From the NCBI GenBank assembly GCA_021604825.1, contig BQJS01000126.1, forward strand, positions 1 to 14,261: a DNA stretch of 14,261 bases, in the 5' to 3' direction. Below are positions 6,310 through 13,940 of this stretch, one piece after another. The DNA comes from Phycisphaerae bacterium. GTDB lineage: Bacteria; Planctomycetota; Phycisphaerae; UBA1845. The notes under the pieces are model-generated. The model did not search any database, was not told the DNA's origin, and worked only from the letters and a program-made list of their open reading frames with translations. Each line of letters starts with the position of its first letter. Within the stretch, counting starts at the first letter, position 1. Position numbers and translations under genes: made by a program.

Positions 6310-7629
6310 ATGAGCGCACGACACAGGTTGATCATTCTTGGGGCGGCGGGTCGCGACTTTCATGACTTCAACGTCTATTGGAAGAACCGTGACGACATTG
6401 ACGTCATTTGCTTCACTGCCGCACAGATTCCCGACATCGATGGGCGAACGTATCCGGCTGAGCTTGCTGGAAAGCGTTACCCTGAAGGGATCCCGATCTA
6501 TCCGGAAGCCGACCTCAAGCGTTTGATCAAAGAACATCGGGCCACCATGTGTTCGATGTCGTACTCCGACACAGCCCACGTCGACGTGATGCACAAGGCA
6601 TCGTTGGTGAATGCGGCTGGCGCGAACTTTGCACTTCTCGGCACCAATGCGACGATGATCGCCAGCAAGAAACCGGTGATTGCGGTGTGTGCCGTGCGCA
6701 CCGGTTGCGGCAAGAGTCAGACCACCCGCGCCATCGCGAACATCCTCAAATCGATGGGCAAGCGTACAGTGGCGGTGCGCCATCCGATGCCATACGGCGA
6801 CCTGCGCGAACAAATCTGTCAGCGCTACGCAAGCATCTCCGATATGGACCATCACAAGTGCACCATTGAAGAACGCGAAGAATACGAACTGCACATCGAA
6901 GCCGGCAACATCGTTTATGCCGGCGTTGATTACCAGCGCATCCTCGATGAAGCCGAGAAGGAAGCCGACGTCGTCCTCTGGGACGGAGGCAACAATGACA
7001 CACCGTTTTACAAGCCCGATCTGTACATCACCGTCGTCGACCCGCATCGGCCGGGCCATGAAATCGCCTACTATCCAGGCGAAACCAATCTTCGCGCGGC
7101 GCACGTGGTGATCGTCAACAAGATGGGAACGGCCGATCAAGCCGATATCGATGAAGTGTTGGCCAACGTTCGAGACGTCAATCCCGGTGCGGAGATCATC
7201 GAGTGCAATTCGCCACTGACGATCGATGGGGCGGAACAAATCAAGGGCAAGCGCGTGCTCTGCGTGGAGGACGGACCAACGGTCTCGCACGGAGAAATGC
7301 CTTATGGCGCTGCGCACGTTGCGGCAGAACAGAACGGTGCGGCGGAGATTATCGATCCACGACCATTCGCCACGGGTTCCATCAAGGACACGTTCGAGAA
7401 ATACCCGCACTGCCAAGCCGTGCTGCCCGCGATGGGATACGGCGCTGCGCAAATCAGCGAGCTTGAGAAAACGATCAACGATTCAAATTGTGATCTGGTC
7501 TTGATCGGAACACCGATCGATCTCGGACGCATGCTCAAGATTGAGAAACCTCATTTGCGCATTGGGTATGAACTAAAGGAGCGCAACCCCGGTCAACTCG
7601 AGAAAGCGGTTCGCAAAGTCGTTGGCTAG
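6310..7629 (+). CDS. Cyclic 2,3-diphosphoglycerate synthetase-like P-loop protein (COG2403 family)
   Basis: The 439-residue protein matches, by recalled motifs, the family of archaeal cyclic 2,3-diphosphoglycerate synthetase, also called predicted GTPase COG2403. The N-terminus is a Rossmann-like domain (LIILGAAGRDFHDFN, residues 7-21; ICFTAAQIPDIDGRTYP). A P-loop domain begins at about 122 with VCAVRTGCGKSQTTRAIA (GKS at 134-136). It continues with VAVRHPMPYGDL, an acidic EEREEYE segment, and a Walker B-like VVLWDGGNNDTPF (221-233). NKMGTAD (270-276) resembles a guanine-specificity motif but with Gly in place of Asp. The archaeal enzyme closes 2,3-diphosphoglycerate to a cyclic osmolyte with ATP; bacterial members are biochemically undefined, so the name is provisional. 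I chose ATG 6310, which has AAGG seven nt upstream; a GTG at 6295 would bury that site. No signal or membrane segment is visible. It is convergent with the nitrilase gene, 7 bp apart. Confidence 0.85.
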   Translation: MSARHRLIILGAAGRDFHDFNVYWKNRDDIDVICFTAAQIPDIDGRTYPAELAGKRYPEGIPIYPEADLKRLIKEHRATMCSMSYSDTAHVDVMHKASLVNAAGANFALLGTNATMIASKKPVIAVCAVRTGCGKSQTTRAIANILKSMGKRTVAVRHPMPYGDLREQICQRYASISDMDHHKCTIEEREEYELHIEAGNIVYAGVDYQRILDEAEKEADVVLWDGGNNDTPFYKPDLYITVVDPHRPGHEIAYYPGETNLRAAHVVIVNKMGTADQADIDEVLANVRDVNPGAEIIECNSPLTIDGAEQIKGKRVLCVEDGPTVSHGEMPYGAAHVAAEQNGAAEIIDPRPFATGSIKDTFEKYPHCQAVLPAMGYGAAQISELEKTINDSNCDLVLIGTPIDLGRMLKIEKPHLRIGYELKERNPGQLEKAVRKVVG

Positions 7630-7636
7630 TGAGGAA

Positions 7637-8566
7637 TCATTCTTCGAGCGTGGCGTTGCGATTGCGATCGACTTTCAGACGGAGTACGTCCGGGCGAGAA
7701 TAGTGGCCCGTCGGGTCGAAGTTCTGGCGTTCTTTGAAAACAAGCTGATGGTCCAAGTCGCAGACGATCAGATCTTCGCGACCGACCACCGGTTCAACCA
7801 GCCACGAACCGTCGGGCGCGGCGATACAAGATCCACCGTCGAATAGCATCTCGCCCGGATTGGCAAGCGTATCGCGGTCGGGTAGATCGTTGGGCAAGTC
7901 GCCCTCCCTAAGCATCGCTCCGGCGGACACCACGAATGAACGCGATTCGAGCGCAATGAATCGGGTGATGTCAGCCGTGAGCTGCGCGGAACCGGGCCAA
8001 ATGGCGACGTGCAGATTTTCGCCCTGTGCATAGAGCGCAGTGCGCGCCAGCGGCATCCAATTCTCCCAGCAATTTAGCGCGCCGACGGTGAATGGGCCGA
8101 CCCGGTGTGTGACCAGTCCGGCACCGTCGCCCATGCCCCACGCCAGCCGCTCTTCGTACGTTGGCATGAGTTTGCGATGGATCGATAGCACCTCGCCCTT
8201 GTTGCTGATGAATACGCGTGAGCAATAAATCGTATGGCCACCCCGATCAAGCGGACGCTCCGCGATGCCGACCACCACGGCGATGTTGGCACGCTTTGCC
8301 GCATTGGCAATCGAATCCAAGTGTCCCTCTTCAGGCACGACGGCTTGCTCAAGATACATGGCGTGCCATGCCTTCTGACGATCATCGTTGAATTGCGCAC
8401 CGCCAGTCTTACTCAACCAAAACGGATACGCCGGAATCAGCGATTCGCCAAACGCAACAAGGGCGCAATCCTGCTTGCTGGCTTGTTCGATCGACGCGAC
8501 GACGCGGGCAGTGGTTGCATCCCGGTTCATGAAGACAGGCGCGATTTGAGCGATGGCGACTTTCAT
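7637..8566 (-). CDS. Nitrilase (carbon-nitrogen hydrolase superfamily)
   Basis: This 309-residue cytoplasmic enzyme has the complete nitrilase triad: Glu41 (VAFGESLIPAYP), Lys132 (HRKLMPTYEERLAWGMGDG) and Cys166 (ALNCWENWMPL). The CWEN context, the ERLAWGMGDG segment (139-148) and the late motif DPTGHYSRPDVL (284-295) mark it as a true nitrilase-branch member (nitrile to carboxylic acid plus ammonia) rather than an amidase or N-carbamoylase. Length is normal to slightly short, and it ends soon after the GHYSRPD motif, without the long C-terminal tail of many spiral-forming nitrilases. Its ATG overlaps the stop of the S9 peptidase gene (ATGA), with GGTGA four nt before the start, so the two are co-translated. 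The substrate cannot be read from sequence. Confidence 0.93.
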   Translation of the reverse strand: MKVAIAQIAPVFMNRDATTARVVASIEQASKQDCALVAFGESLIPAYPFWLSKTGGAQFNDDRQKAWHAMYLEQAVVPEEGHLDSIANAAKRANIAVVVGIAERPLDRGGHTIYCSRVFISNKGEVLSIHRKLMPTYEERLAWGMGDGAGLVTHRVGPFTVGALNCWENWMPLARTALYAQGENLHVAIWPGSAQLTADITRFIALESRSFVVSAGAMLREGDLPNDLPDRDTLANPGEMLFDGGSCIAAPDGSWLVEPVVGREDLIVCDLDHQLVFKERQNFDPTGHYSRPDVLRLKVDRNRNATLEE

Positions 8567-10692
8567 GGTTTCACCGTCTTGGATTGGGGCTGCGTTCTTC
8601 CACCGTGATCATCAAACCACTTGAGTACGTGTGCAACTTTGGAGATCAAGCGGCTTGGCCGAGCGGCGATGCTGTGCGACGCGTCGGGAATGCGCACCAT
8701 GACCGTTTCAACTTTGCAAAGTTTCAGCGCTTGATAGTACTGCTCAGATTCGCTGATCGGCGTGCGATAATCCTCTTCGCCGGTAAGCAGCATGGTAGGC
8801 GTCTTGACGTTGCCGACGAGCGACAGCGGCGAGCGGCGCATGTATTCTTCCGGTGCATTCCACGGATAATCTGCAAACCAGTATCGGTGAAAGAAGGTGT
8901 AAAAGTCGGCGGTGAGCGCGAAACTCGCCCAGTTGATGACGGGTTTGGCGACAACGGCGGCTGCGAATCGATCGGTCTTGCCGACAATCCAACTGGTCAA
9001 GACGCCGCCTCCGCTTCCACCGGTCACGTACAACCGATCAGGATCGACGTATCCCCGCTCGATGACGGCATCGACGCCCGACATGAGATCGTCATAGTCC
9101 TCGCTCGGATAATTGTGATGAATCAAGTTGCCAAATTCCTGACCGTAGCTGGTGCTTCCACGCGGGTTGGCGTAAAGCACGACGTATCCGGCGGATGCAA
9201 AGAGTTGGATTTCAGTCGAAAAGCGATTGCCGTAGTTGGCAAATGGCCCGCCGTGTATTTCGAGAATGAGCGGGTATTTCTTGCTCGCGTCGAAGTCGGG
9301 CGGTTTGACGATCCAGCCTTGTATTTTGCGCCCATCGAAGCTGGACGGAAACCAGATTTCTTCGACCGAACCCAACGTTTTGAAATTGAACAGATCGTCG
9401 TTGAGTCGGGTGATGCGCCGCGATTCTTGCCCTGCTTCGAGAACCGCGACATCGGCAGGGTGCGTCGGCGACGTGTGCGTGAAAGCGATTCTCCCGCTAT
9501 TGGAAACCGTAAACGATCCGCCAGAGTAAGGTCGGCCCAACGACAGCCCACCGACATGGCCCGTTAATGTTTCGACCTTACCGTCGAGCCCGACGCAACC
9601 GATCTTGGTGTCGCCCTGATCGGAATATTGAAAGTAGATACCGTTACCCTTGGCATCCCACTGCAATCGCGACGCACCTCGATCCAGTGAACCGCTAAGC
9701 AATTTCGACCCGCTGCCGTCTCGATTCATCACGTAGATCTTGCGCGTTTCATAGCCTTGCCGGTTGTCATCGAATCCCGTGTAAGCAATGCGTGACCCGT
9801 CGGGTGAGATTGCTGGCGATTCATCGGGACCGAATCGACTCGTGAGCGCCTTGATCGACCCGCTCGTTAACTCGACTTCGTAGATTTCGGAATTGAGCGT
9901 GTCAAATTCCCACTCTTCATGCCGATTGGCTGAGAAGATCAGCGAGCGTCCGTCGGGTGTCCAAACCGGTGCAGCGCGGTGGTTGAATTCGCCGGACGTG
10001 ATTTGTCTGGGCGTGCCTCCTTCGGCTGACAATACGAACAACTGGCTGAATCCATCCTCCAAGTAACCGCGACCGTCAGCGCGGTAGTGCAACTTGCTAA
10101 TCACCTTCGCCGACTCGGCCCATTTCGCCCCCTTGGGTTTGTCGGGCATTTTGACGTACGGTTCCGACGAATTCGGAACCAGCATCGAAAATGCAATCTG
10201 TTTTCCGTTGGGTGACCAGGTGAGCCCGCTTGGTCCCCTTGGCAGTTGCGTCAGCATTGCCTCTTGGCCCGTGTCGAGCCAACGCACGTAAACTTGCGAC
10301 GAACCGTTTTCATTGGAGACAAAGAGCAGCCGATTGCCGTCGGGCGAAAATCGCGGTGAGCCTTGATTATCCTGGCTCGACGTCAACGGACGATGGTCGC
10401 TGCCATCAAAGTTGATGGTCCAAAGTGTCGACCGCTTGGAATCTTTCATGATGTCCATGGACGTGCGGGCATAGACGATCGACTCGCCATCGTGCGCAAT
10501 GCGCGGGTCGGCGGCGTACTCAAGTTCAAAGACATCGATGGGCTCAAAATGTTTGGCCGTCGCTTGATCGGCATGCGCGGGTTGGCTGGCAGCCCAGCAA
10601 CTCAAGCACGCAACGATAACGGCAATCGCAGAATTCTTGATAACAGTTCTCCAAAGAGGGGCCAGATTGGACGGTCCCGGACGAATCGACAT
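8563..10692 (-). CDS. Exported S9 family (prolyl oligopeptidase/acylaminoacyl-type) peptidase
   Basis: This 709-residue serine peptidase has an N-terminal signal peptide (basic WRTVIKN, hydrophobic AIAVIVACLSCWAA, predicted cleavage after AHA at 39-41), so it acts in the periplasm or outside the cell. Residues about 50-440 form a beta-propeller with PD40/TolB-type repeats: FSPDGNRLLFVS (115-126), WSPNGKQIAFS (159-169), WTPDGRSLIFS (244-254) and ISPDGSRIAYT (295-305). The alpha/beta hydrolase domain (about 445-692) has EIHGGPFANYG as oxyanion region. Its triad is Ser560 in VTGGSGGGV, Asp641 in TGEEDYRTP and His673 in PDASHSI. The nucleophile elbow is GGSGG rather than the common GxSYGG. It would cleave short peptides, perhaps dipeptides or acylated residues. 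It is the first gene of an operon with the nitrilase. No ribosome binding site is obvious at the ATG (10692), but the signal peptide fits this start. Confidence 0.94.
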   Translation of the reverse strand: MSIRPGPSNLAPLWRTVIKNSAIAVIVACLSCWAASQPAHADQATAKHFEPIDVFELEYAADPRIAHDGESIVYARTSMDIMKDSKRSTLWTINFDGSDHRPLTSSQDNQGSPRFSPDGNRLLFVSNENGSSQVYVRWLDTGQEAMLTQLPRGPSGLTWSPNGKQIAFSMLVPNSSEPYVKMPDKPKGAKWAESAKVISKLHYRADGRGYLEDGFSQLFVLSAEGGTPRQITSGEFNHRAAPVWTPDGRSLIFSANRHEEWEFDTLNSEIYEVELTSGSIKALTSRFGPDESPAISPDGSRIAYTGFDDNRQGYETRKIYVMNRDGSGSKLLSGSLDRGASRLQWDAKGNGIYFQYSDQGDTKIGCVGLDGKVETLTGHVGGLSLGRPYSGGSFTVSNSGRIAFTHTSPTHPADVAVLEAGQESRRITRLNDDLFNFKTLGSVEEIWFPSSFDGRKIQGWIVKPPDFDASKKYPLILEIHGGPFANYGNRFSTEIQLFASAGYVVLYANPRGSTSYGQEFGNLIHHNYPSEDYDDLMSGVDAVIERGYVDPDRLYVTGGSGGGVLTSWIVGKTDRFAAAVVAKPVINWASFALTADFYTFFHRYWFADYPWNAPEEYMRRSPLSLVGNVKTPTMLLTGEEDYRTPISESEQYYQALKLCKVETVMVRIPDASHSIAARPSRLISKVAHVLKWFDDHGGRTQPQSKTVKP

Positions 10693-10834
10693 TGCCCGAC
10701 GCGGCTATTTTTGAAGATCGCCGTCGCAAACACAAGTGAACCACACAGGTATCGACACCGAGCCAAGCTGATCATACGGGCAGGGCGGTACGAACATGAA
10801 ATGACGCGGTCTTGACTACTGATTGGGCCGGGAC

Positions 10835-10863
10835 TTTTTTTGAGCGGTCGCATGTCCTAATAT
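10835..10863 (+). promoter_or_regulatory. Weak candidate promoter for the M48 gene
   Basis: TAATAT (10858-10863) is a good -10. The hexamer 17 bp upstream is TTTTTT (10835-10840), a poor -35. Transcription from here would begin near 10870 and would exclude the upstream TTG (10812) as a start. Confidence 0.25.
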
Positions 10864-10913
10864 GGTCAGATCACAGTTCCATAGGCAGGGTAAATAGGGA
10901 CGTTTCATTCTCA

Positions 10914-13166
10914 ATGACGGGCCAACCGATGAGCAATCAAAAGCAGGCGAACCCCACCATCAACCACCGCGCACTCAACGGTTTCAACGGGAAGATCAAG
11001 CGCGTTTGGAAGTCACCGTTTTACGTAGCCGCGTTGGCGATTGTGTCATTGTTCATGGTGCTCCTGCCGCTGGTGTATGTGGGGATCATTGGGGGCGTCG
11101 GATATGCCACGTACTACCACGCTACGAACGACTGGATGGTCATGTCGTCGGGTGGTGGATCTGGGCGGGGCAGGTTATACAAATTTATTCTCCTCTACAT
11201 CATGCCATTGGTCGTCGGCGTTGTACTGATAGCATTCATGATCAAACCATTGTTCGCTCGCCCAGGGCGCAGGGATAAACGACTGTCACTGGTTCGGGAT
11301 AACGACCCTGTCATTTTTGAATTTGTCGATCGGGTTTGTGCAGCCGTCGGCGCACCGCGGCCCAAGCGAATTGATGTCGACTGCGAAGTCAACGCCAGCG
11401 CTCGTTTTCGTCGGGATTGGATCAGCATGTTCCTTCCGGGCGATTTGGTTTTGACCCTTGGCGCACCGTTGTTGGCCGGTTTGTCGCTGAACGAATTTGC
11501 CGGCGTGCTTGCCCACGAGTTCGGGCATTTCTCGCAGGGTTTGGGGATGCGCCTTTCAAATATCATCATGTCAGTGAACCATTGGTTTGTGCGGGTCGTT
11601 TACGAACGCGACAGTTGGGACGATTGGTTGGTTGAGTCTTCGGAGAACGAAAGCGGCTGGGTTTCGTTGATTTTCATGATGGCTCGACTGTTTGTCTGGA
11701 TCACCCGCAAGATTCTCTGGTTGCTGATGATCGTAGGGCAAGCCGTTAGTTGCGCGCTCCTGCGACAGATGGAATACGACGCCGATCGTCATGAAATTCG
11801 ATTGGTGGGCAGCGAAGTGTTTAAACAGACCAGTCGCCGAATGGGTGAGTTAAGCATTGCCGGACAGGCGCTGATGTCGGAAATGAACGAGAGCTGGAAA
11901 GATGGAAAACTGCCCGACAACTATCCGATCGCGCTGGCTGCCAAGAGTGATGACATTCCCGAAAACGTGCGCGAAAGTCTAAGAGAGCACATCGCCAAGC
12001 AGAAAACTGGGTTGTTTCATTCCCATCCGTCAGATGCCGCTCGAGCCAAACGCGCTGACAAGGAAAACGCCGATCCCATTTTCAGTGTTGACGCTCAGCC
12101 GGGTGAGTTGTTCAGTCAATTTGAAGGATTGTGCAAAGCTGCAACCTTTTCGTACTACCAGGATTTGGTCGGACCGTCGCTCAAACAGAGTAACCTGATG
12201 CCAACAGCCGCCCTGATCGATCGTCGCAAGAAGGCGAGTCGCGGAAGAAAGTCGTCGGAGCGCTATTTCTGCGGAGCGCTTTCCGCGCTGCGGCCAATAC
12301 GGATCGATCCGTTTTCAAAAGCGCTGACCAATGGCGGCGAATCAAACATCAAGCAAATCAAACGAGCGCGGGCGGCGCTGGCCCAATCGATGCCAGCGAT
12401 TGCCAAGCTGTACGAAACTTACACAAGCGCGTCCGAGACGATTATTGGTGCGTCTGCGATTGCGGCGCTGGCCAAACATGATTTGAAATTGAGTCCGGAT
12501 GTGTTCGATCTTAAATCAAAAACTGCGAAAGACGTGCCAACAGAACGCGACCAGGCGATGCGATCATTGCGCGAGTCGCAGGAGCAGATTGCCAAGATCG
12601 AAGCCGTGATTCAACTTCGACTGGAGTCGGGCGTTGGGTTGATTTCCAGCGATGCGGTGGCCAAGCGCGTTAAGGATTGGAAGAAACTCGAAGCCCGTGC
12701 GCGTGAATTGGTCGAGACATCGGCGGTGATTCATCGGACTAGAAGTGCGATGGACAAAATCCGCAATGAACAACTCACCTTGCGCGTGATGGTGAACCTG
12801 ATCGCCGAAGACCCAAAAGCGTGGGGCGAAGATTTGCTGCCCCCTGCAAAGCGAATCAGCGCCAAACAGCATGCTGCTCTCGCCGACATACTCATGACGT
12901 TGGGTGATCACAAATACCCATTCGCCCACGCTGATGGCCGCGTGTCGCTCGCGGATTATGCCATCGGCAAGTTGCCGTCGCGGGAGGCGGTGTTTGAAAT
13001 ATCGTCGGCGGCTGACACGACGATTGATCATTTGCAATCGCTGTACCTTCGCGTGATGGGCGAGTTGGCTCAGATCGCCGAGGGTGTGGAGCATGTCTTG
13101 GGATTCGACAGTCAGTCACAAAATAGGCCGGTGCAAAAAAAGAAAGCGGCAACGCAAAGTGCGTAA
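10914..13166 (+). CDS. Membrane-anchored M48 family metallopeptidase
   Basis: This 750-residue protein has two N-terminal hydrophobic segments (about 36-68 and 91-110) and a third long one (251-283), which place it in the inner membrane. The zinc site is HEFGH (201-205; HExxH with Glu202 as the general base) in VLAHEFGHFSQG, followed by MEYDADRHE (286-294), whose Glu287 is the expected third ligand. This is the M48 (Ste24/HtpX) arrangement, used for membrane-protein quality control or processing. The catalytic domain occupies roughly 115-330; the remaining ~420 residues are helical, charged and unrecognised, much longer than HtpX (about 290), ending in a Lys-rich QKKKAATQSA tail. Start choice is uncertain: ATG 10914 or ATG 10929; neither has a clear ribosome binding site, and a TTG at 10812 lies upstream of the likely promoter. 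The stop codon lies inside a hairpin that also terminates the opposite gene. Confidence 0.88.
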   Translation: MTGQPMSNQKQANPTINHRALNGFNGKIKRVWKSPFYVAALAIVSLFMVLLPLVYVGIIGGVGYATYYHATNDWMVMSSGGGSGRGRLYKFILLYIMPLVVGVVLIAFMIKPLFARPGRRDKRLSLVRDNDPVIFEFVDRVCAAVGAPRPKRIDVDCEVNASARFRRDWISMFLPGDLVLTLGAPLLAGLSLNEFAGVLAHEFGHFSQGLGMRLSNIIMSVNHWFVRVVYERDSWDDWLVESSENESGWVSLIFMMARLFVWITRKILWLLMIVGQAVSCALLRQMEYDADRHEIRLVGSEVFKQTSRRMGELSIAGQALMSEMNESWKDGKLPDNYPIALAAKSDDIPENVRESLREHIAKQKTGLFHSHPSDAARAKRADKENADPIFSVDAQPGELFSQFEGLCKAATFSYYQDLVGPSLKQSNLMPTAALIDRRKKASRGRKSSERYFCGALSALRPIRIDPFSKALTNGGESNIKQIKRARAALAQSMPAIAKLYETYTSASETIIGASAIAALAKHDLKLSPDVFDLKSKTAKDVPTERDQAMRSLRESQEQIAKIEAVIQLRLESGVGLISSDAVAKRVKDWKKLEARARELVETSAVIHRTRSAMDKIRNEQLTLRVMVNLIAEDPKAWGEDLLPPAKRISAKQHAALADILMTLGDHKYPFAHADGRVSLADYAIGKLPSREAVFEISSAADTTIDHLQSLYLRVMGELAQIAEGVEHVLGFDSQSQNRPVQKKKAATQSA

Positions 13167-13172
13167 CCGCTT
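13135..13172 (-). terminator. Intrinsic terminator of the minus-strand lipoprotein gene, inside the M48 3' end
   Basis: AAGCGG (13144-13149) pairs with CCGCTT (13167-13172), and ACGCA (13152-13156) with TGCGT (13160-13164), separated by a 2x2 internal loop, with an AAG loop. On the minus strand the hairpin is followed by TC and seven T (complement of 13135-13141): a good Rho-independent terminator for the gene ending at 13205. On the plus strand there is no T run, so M48 transcripts get only the hairpin. Confidence 0.75.
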
Positions 13173-13204
13173 CTTGAAATAGCGTCTATGGATGGTCGAT
13201 CAGA

Positions 13205-13777
13205 TCAGCGATCACCCGAGCGTTTGCGGCCCATGGAGCGATCGTCATCGTCTTGGTCGCTTGCGCGTTTCTGTATTGTGGACTGATGGATTTTCTGCGG
13301 CCGCGTTCGAGGCTCGACATTTCGAGCGCGGTCTGAATTGCGAACGCGGTCATTGCGATCACGGCGTTGATCTCGATCCCGGCGATTGTCGTAACGGCGA
13401 TCATTGTTTCGGTCTTGATGTCGGTCGCGATTTTCGTAACGATCCCGGCGATTGGGTACTGGCCGCTTGTAATGTCCGTGTCGATCGTCGATATGGATTC
13501 TTCCGCTGGAATAGGGTCGCGGGTTCAAACGAGCGGCTCGGTTCTTCCGCCAACAGCCTCCATCCCAATAGTGGCCACAATTATTCGAATGGCGATGCCC
13601 GGTGACGTAAATCACATTTCGATCAACGTAGTAATGATCGTGGCATCCTACCGAACACGTGTGGGCTGGTTCGACATAATCGTAATGCACCACTTCTCGT
13701 CGCTTGCTGCACCCAAGCAGAAGCACACCCATACAAAGCGATGGCAAGAAAATGCGGAATTGAATTGAACGAATCAT
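13205..13777 (-). CDS. Cys/His-rich lipoprotein with Arg/Asp-rich repetitive tail
   Basis: This 190-residue protein has a lipoprotein signal peptide ending in LLLGC (Cys23 lipidated). Residues 31-75 hold a Cys/His cluster (HTCSVGCHDHYY at 39-50; TGHRHSNNCGHYWDGGC at 59-75) that could bind a metal such as Zn, Cu or Ni; this is an inference from residue content. From about 80 to 190 the sequence is low complexity, rich in Arg, Asp and Asn (RRDRYENRD, NNDRRYDNRRDRDQRRDRND), probably disordered. Plus-strand frames across it are shadows: this strand has the lipobox, a strong ribosome binding site (GGGAGG, 6 nt before the ATG) and a terminator downstream. I do not recognise a named family. Short Cys/His-rich lipoproteins of this style occur in planctomycetes. 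It converges on the M48 gene. Confidence 0.8.
   Translation of the reverse strand: MIRSIQFRIFLPSLCMGVLLLGCSKRREVVHYDYVEPAHTCSVGCHDHYYVDRNVIYVTGHRHSNNCGHYWDGGCWRKNRAARLNPRPYSSGRIHIDDRHGHYKRPVPNRRDRYENRDRHQDRNNDRRYDNRRDRDQRRDRNDRVRNSDRARNVEPRTRPQKIHQSTIQKRASDQDDDDRSMGRKRSGDR
13374..13454. repeat. 15-bp direct repeat within the lipoprotein tail coding region
   Basis: CGATCCCGGCGATTG occurs at 13374-13388 and 13440-13454, 66 bp (22 codons) apart. It encodes NRRDR on the minus strand at residues 109-113 and 131-135. This suggests that the tail grew by internal duplication. Confidence 0.6.
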
Positions 13778-13783
13778 CGAAAG

Positions 13784-13789
13784 CCTCCC
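13784..13789 (-). promoter_or_regulatory. Strong ribosome binding site of the Cys/His-rich lipoprotein
   Basis: GGGAGG lies 6 nt before the ATG at 13777. It is the best Shine-Dalgarno sequence in the window and decides the start. A small hairpin (GACTC-aca-GAGTC, complement of 13791-13803) sits directly beside it. Confidence 0.75.
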
Positions 13790-13940
13790 GGACTCTGTGA
13801 GTCAAAATTTTTTTCGCGGCGAATCGCAGTCGCATTAACGATGCCGCAGTAATCCCCAAAGCCTACCCGACAGATTCGGGGCGAACAAGTTAAAGGTGAC
13901 GATCGATGGCAGACACCCTGATGCGTGGGCTCAAGAGATT

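Noticed and set aside
6283..7452. 389-residue minus-strand open frame
   Set aside because: It lies antisense to the clearly conserved cDPGS-like gene, has no family motif, and its His/Val/Asp-rich content is a mirror of that gene's codons.
7615..7675. Inverted repeat AAAGTCG...CGACTTT at the convergent gene ends
   Set aside because: A 7-bp stem with a 47-nt loop and no T run on either side is a poor terminator.
8584..9567. 327-residue plus-strand open frame
   Set aside because: It overlaps the hydrolase domain of the S9 peptidase, whose triad is intact; no independent motif.
10812..10913. TTG-initiated N-terminal extension of the M48 protein
   Set aside because: It lies upstream of and across the candidate promoter and adds no family sequence.
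13192..13605. 137-residue plus-strand open frame
   Set aside because: It mirrors the Arg/Asp-rich tail of the lipoprotein; only the minus strand has a lipobox, ribosome binding site and terminator.
13799..13804. TTGACT on the minus strand as a -35 for the lipoprotein gene
   Set aside because: The matching -10 would fall on the ribosome binding site and start codon.
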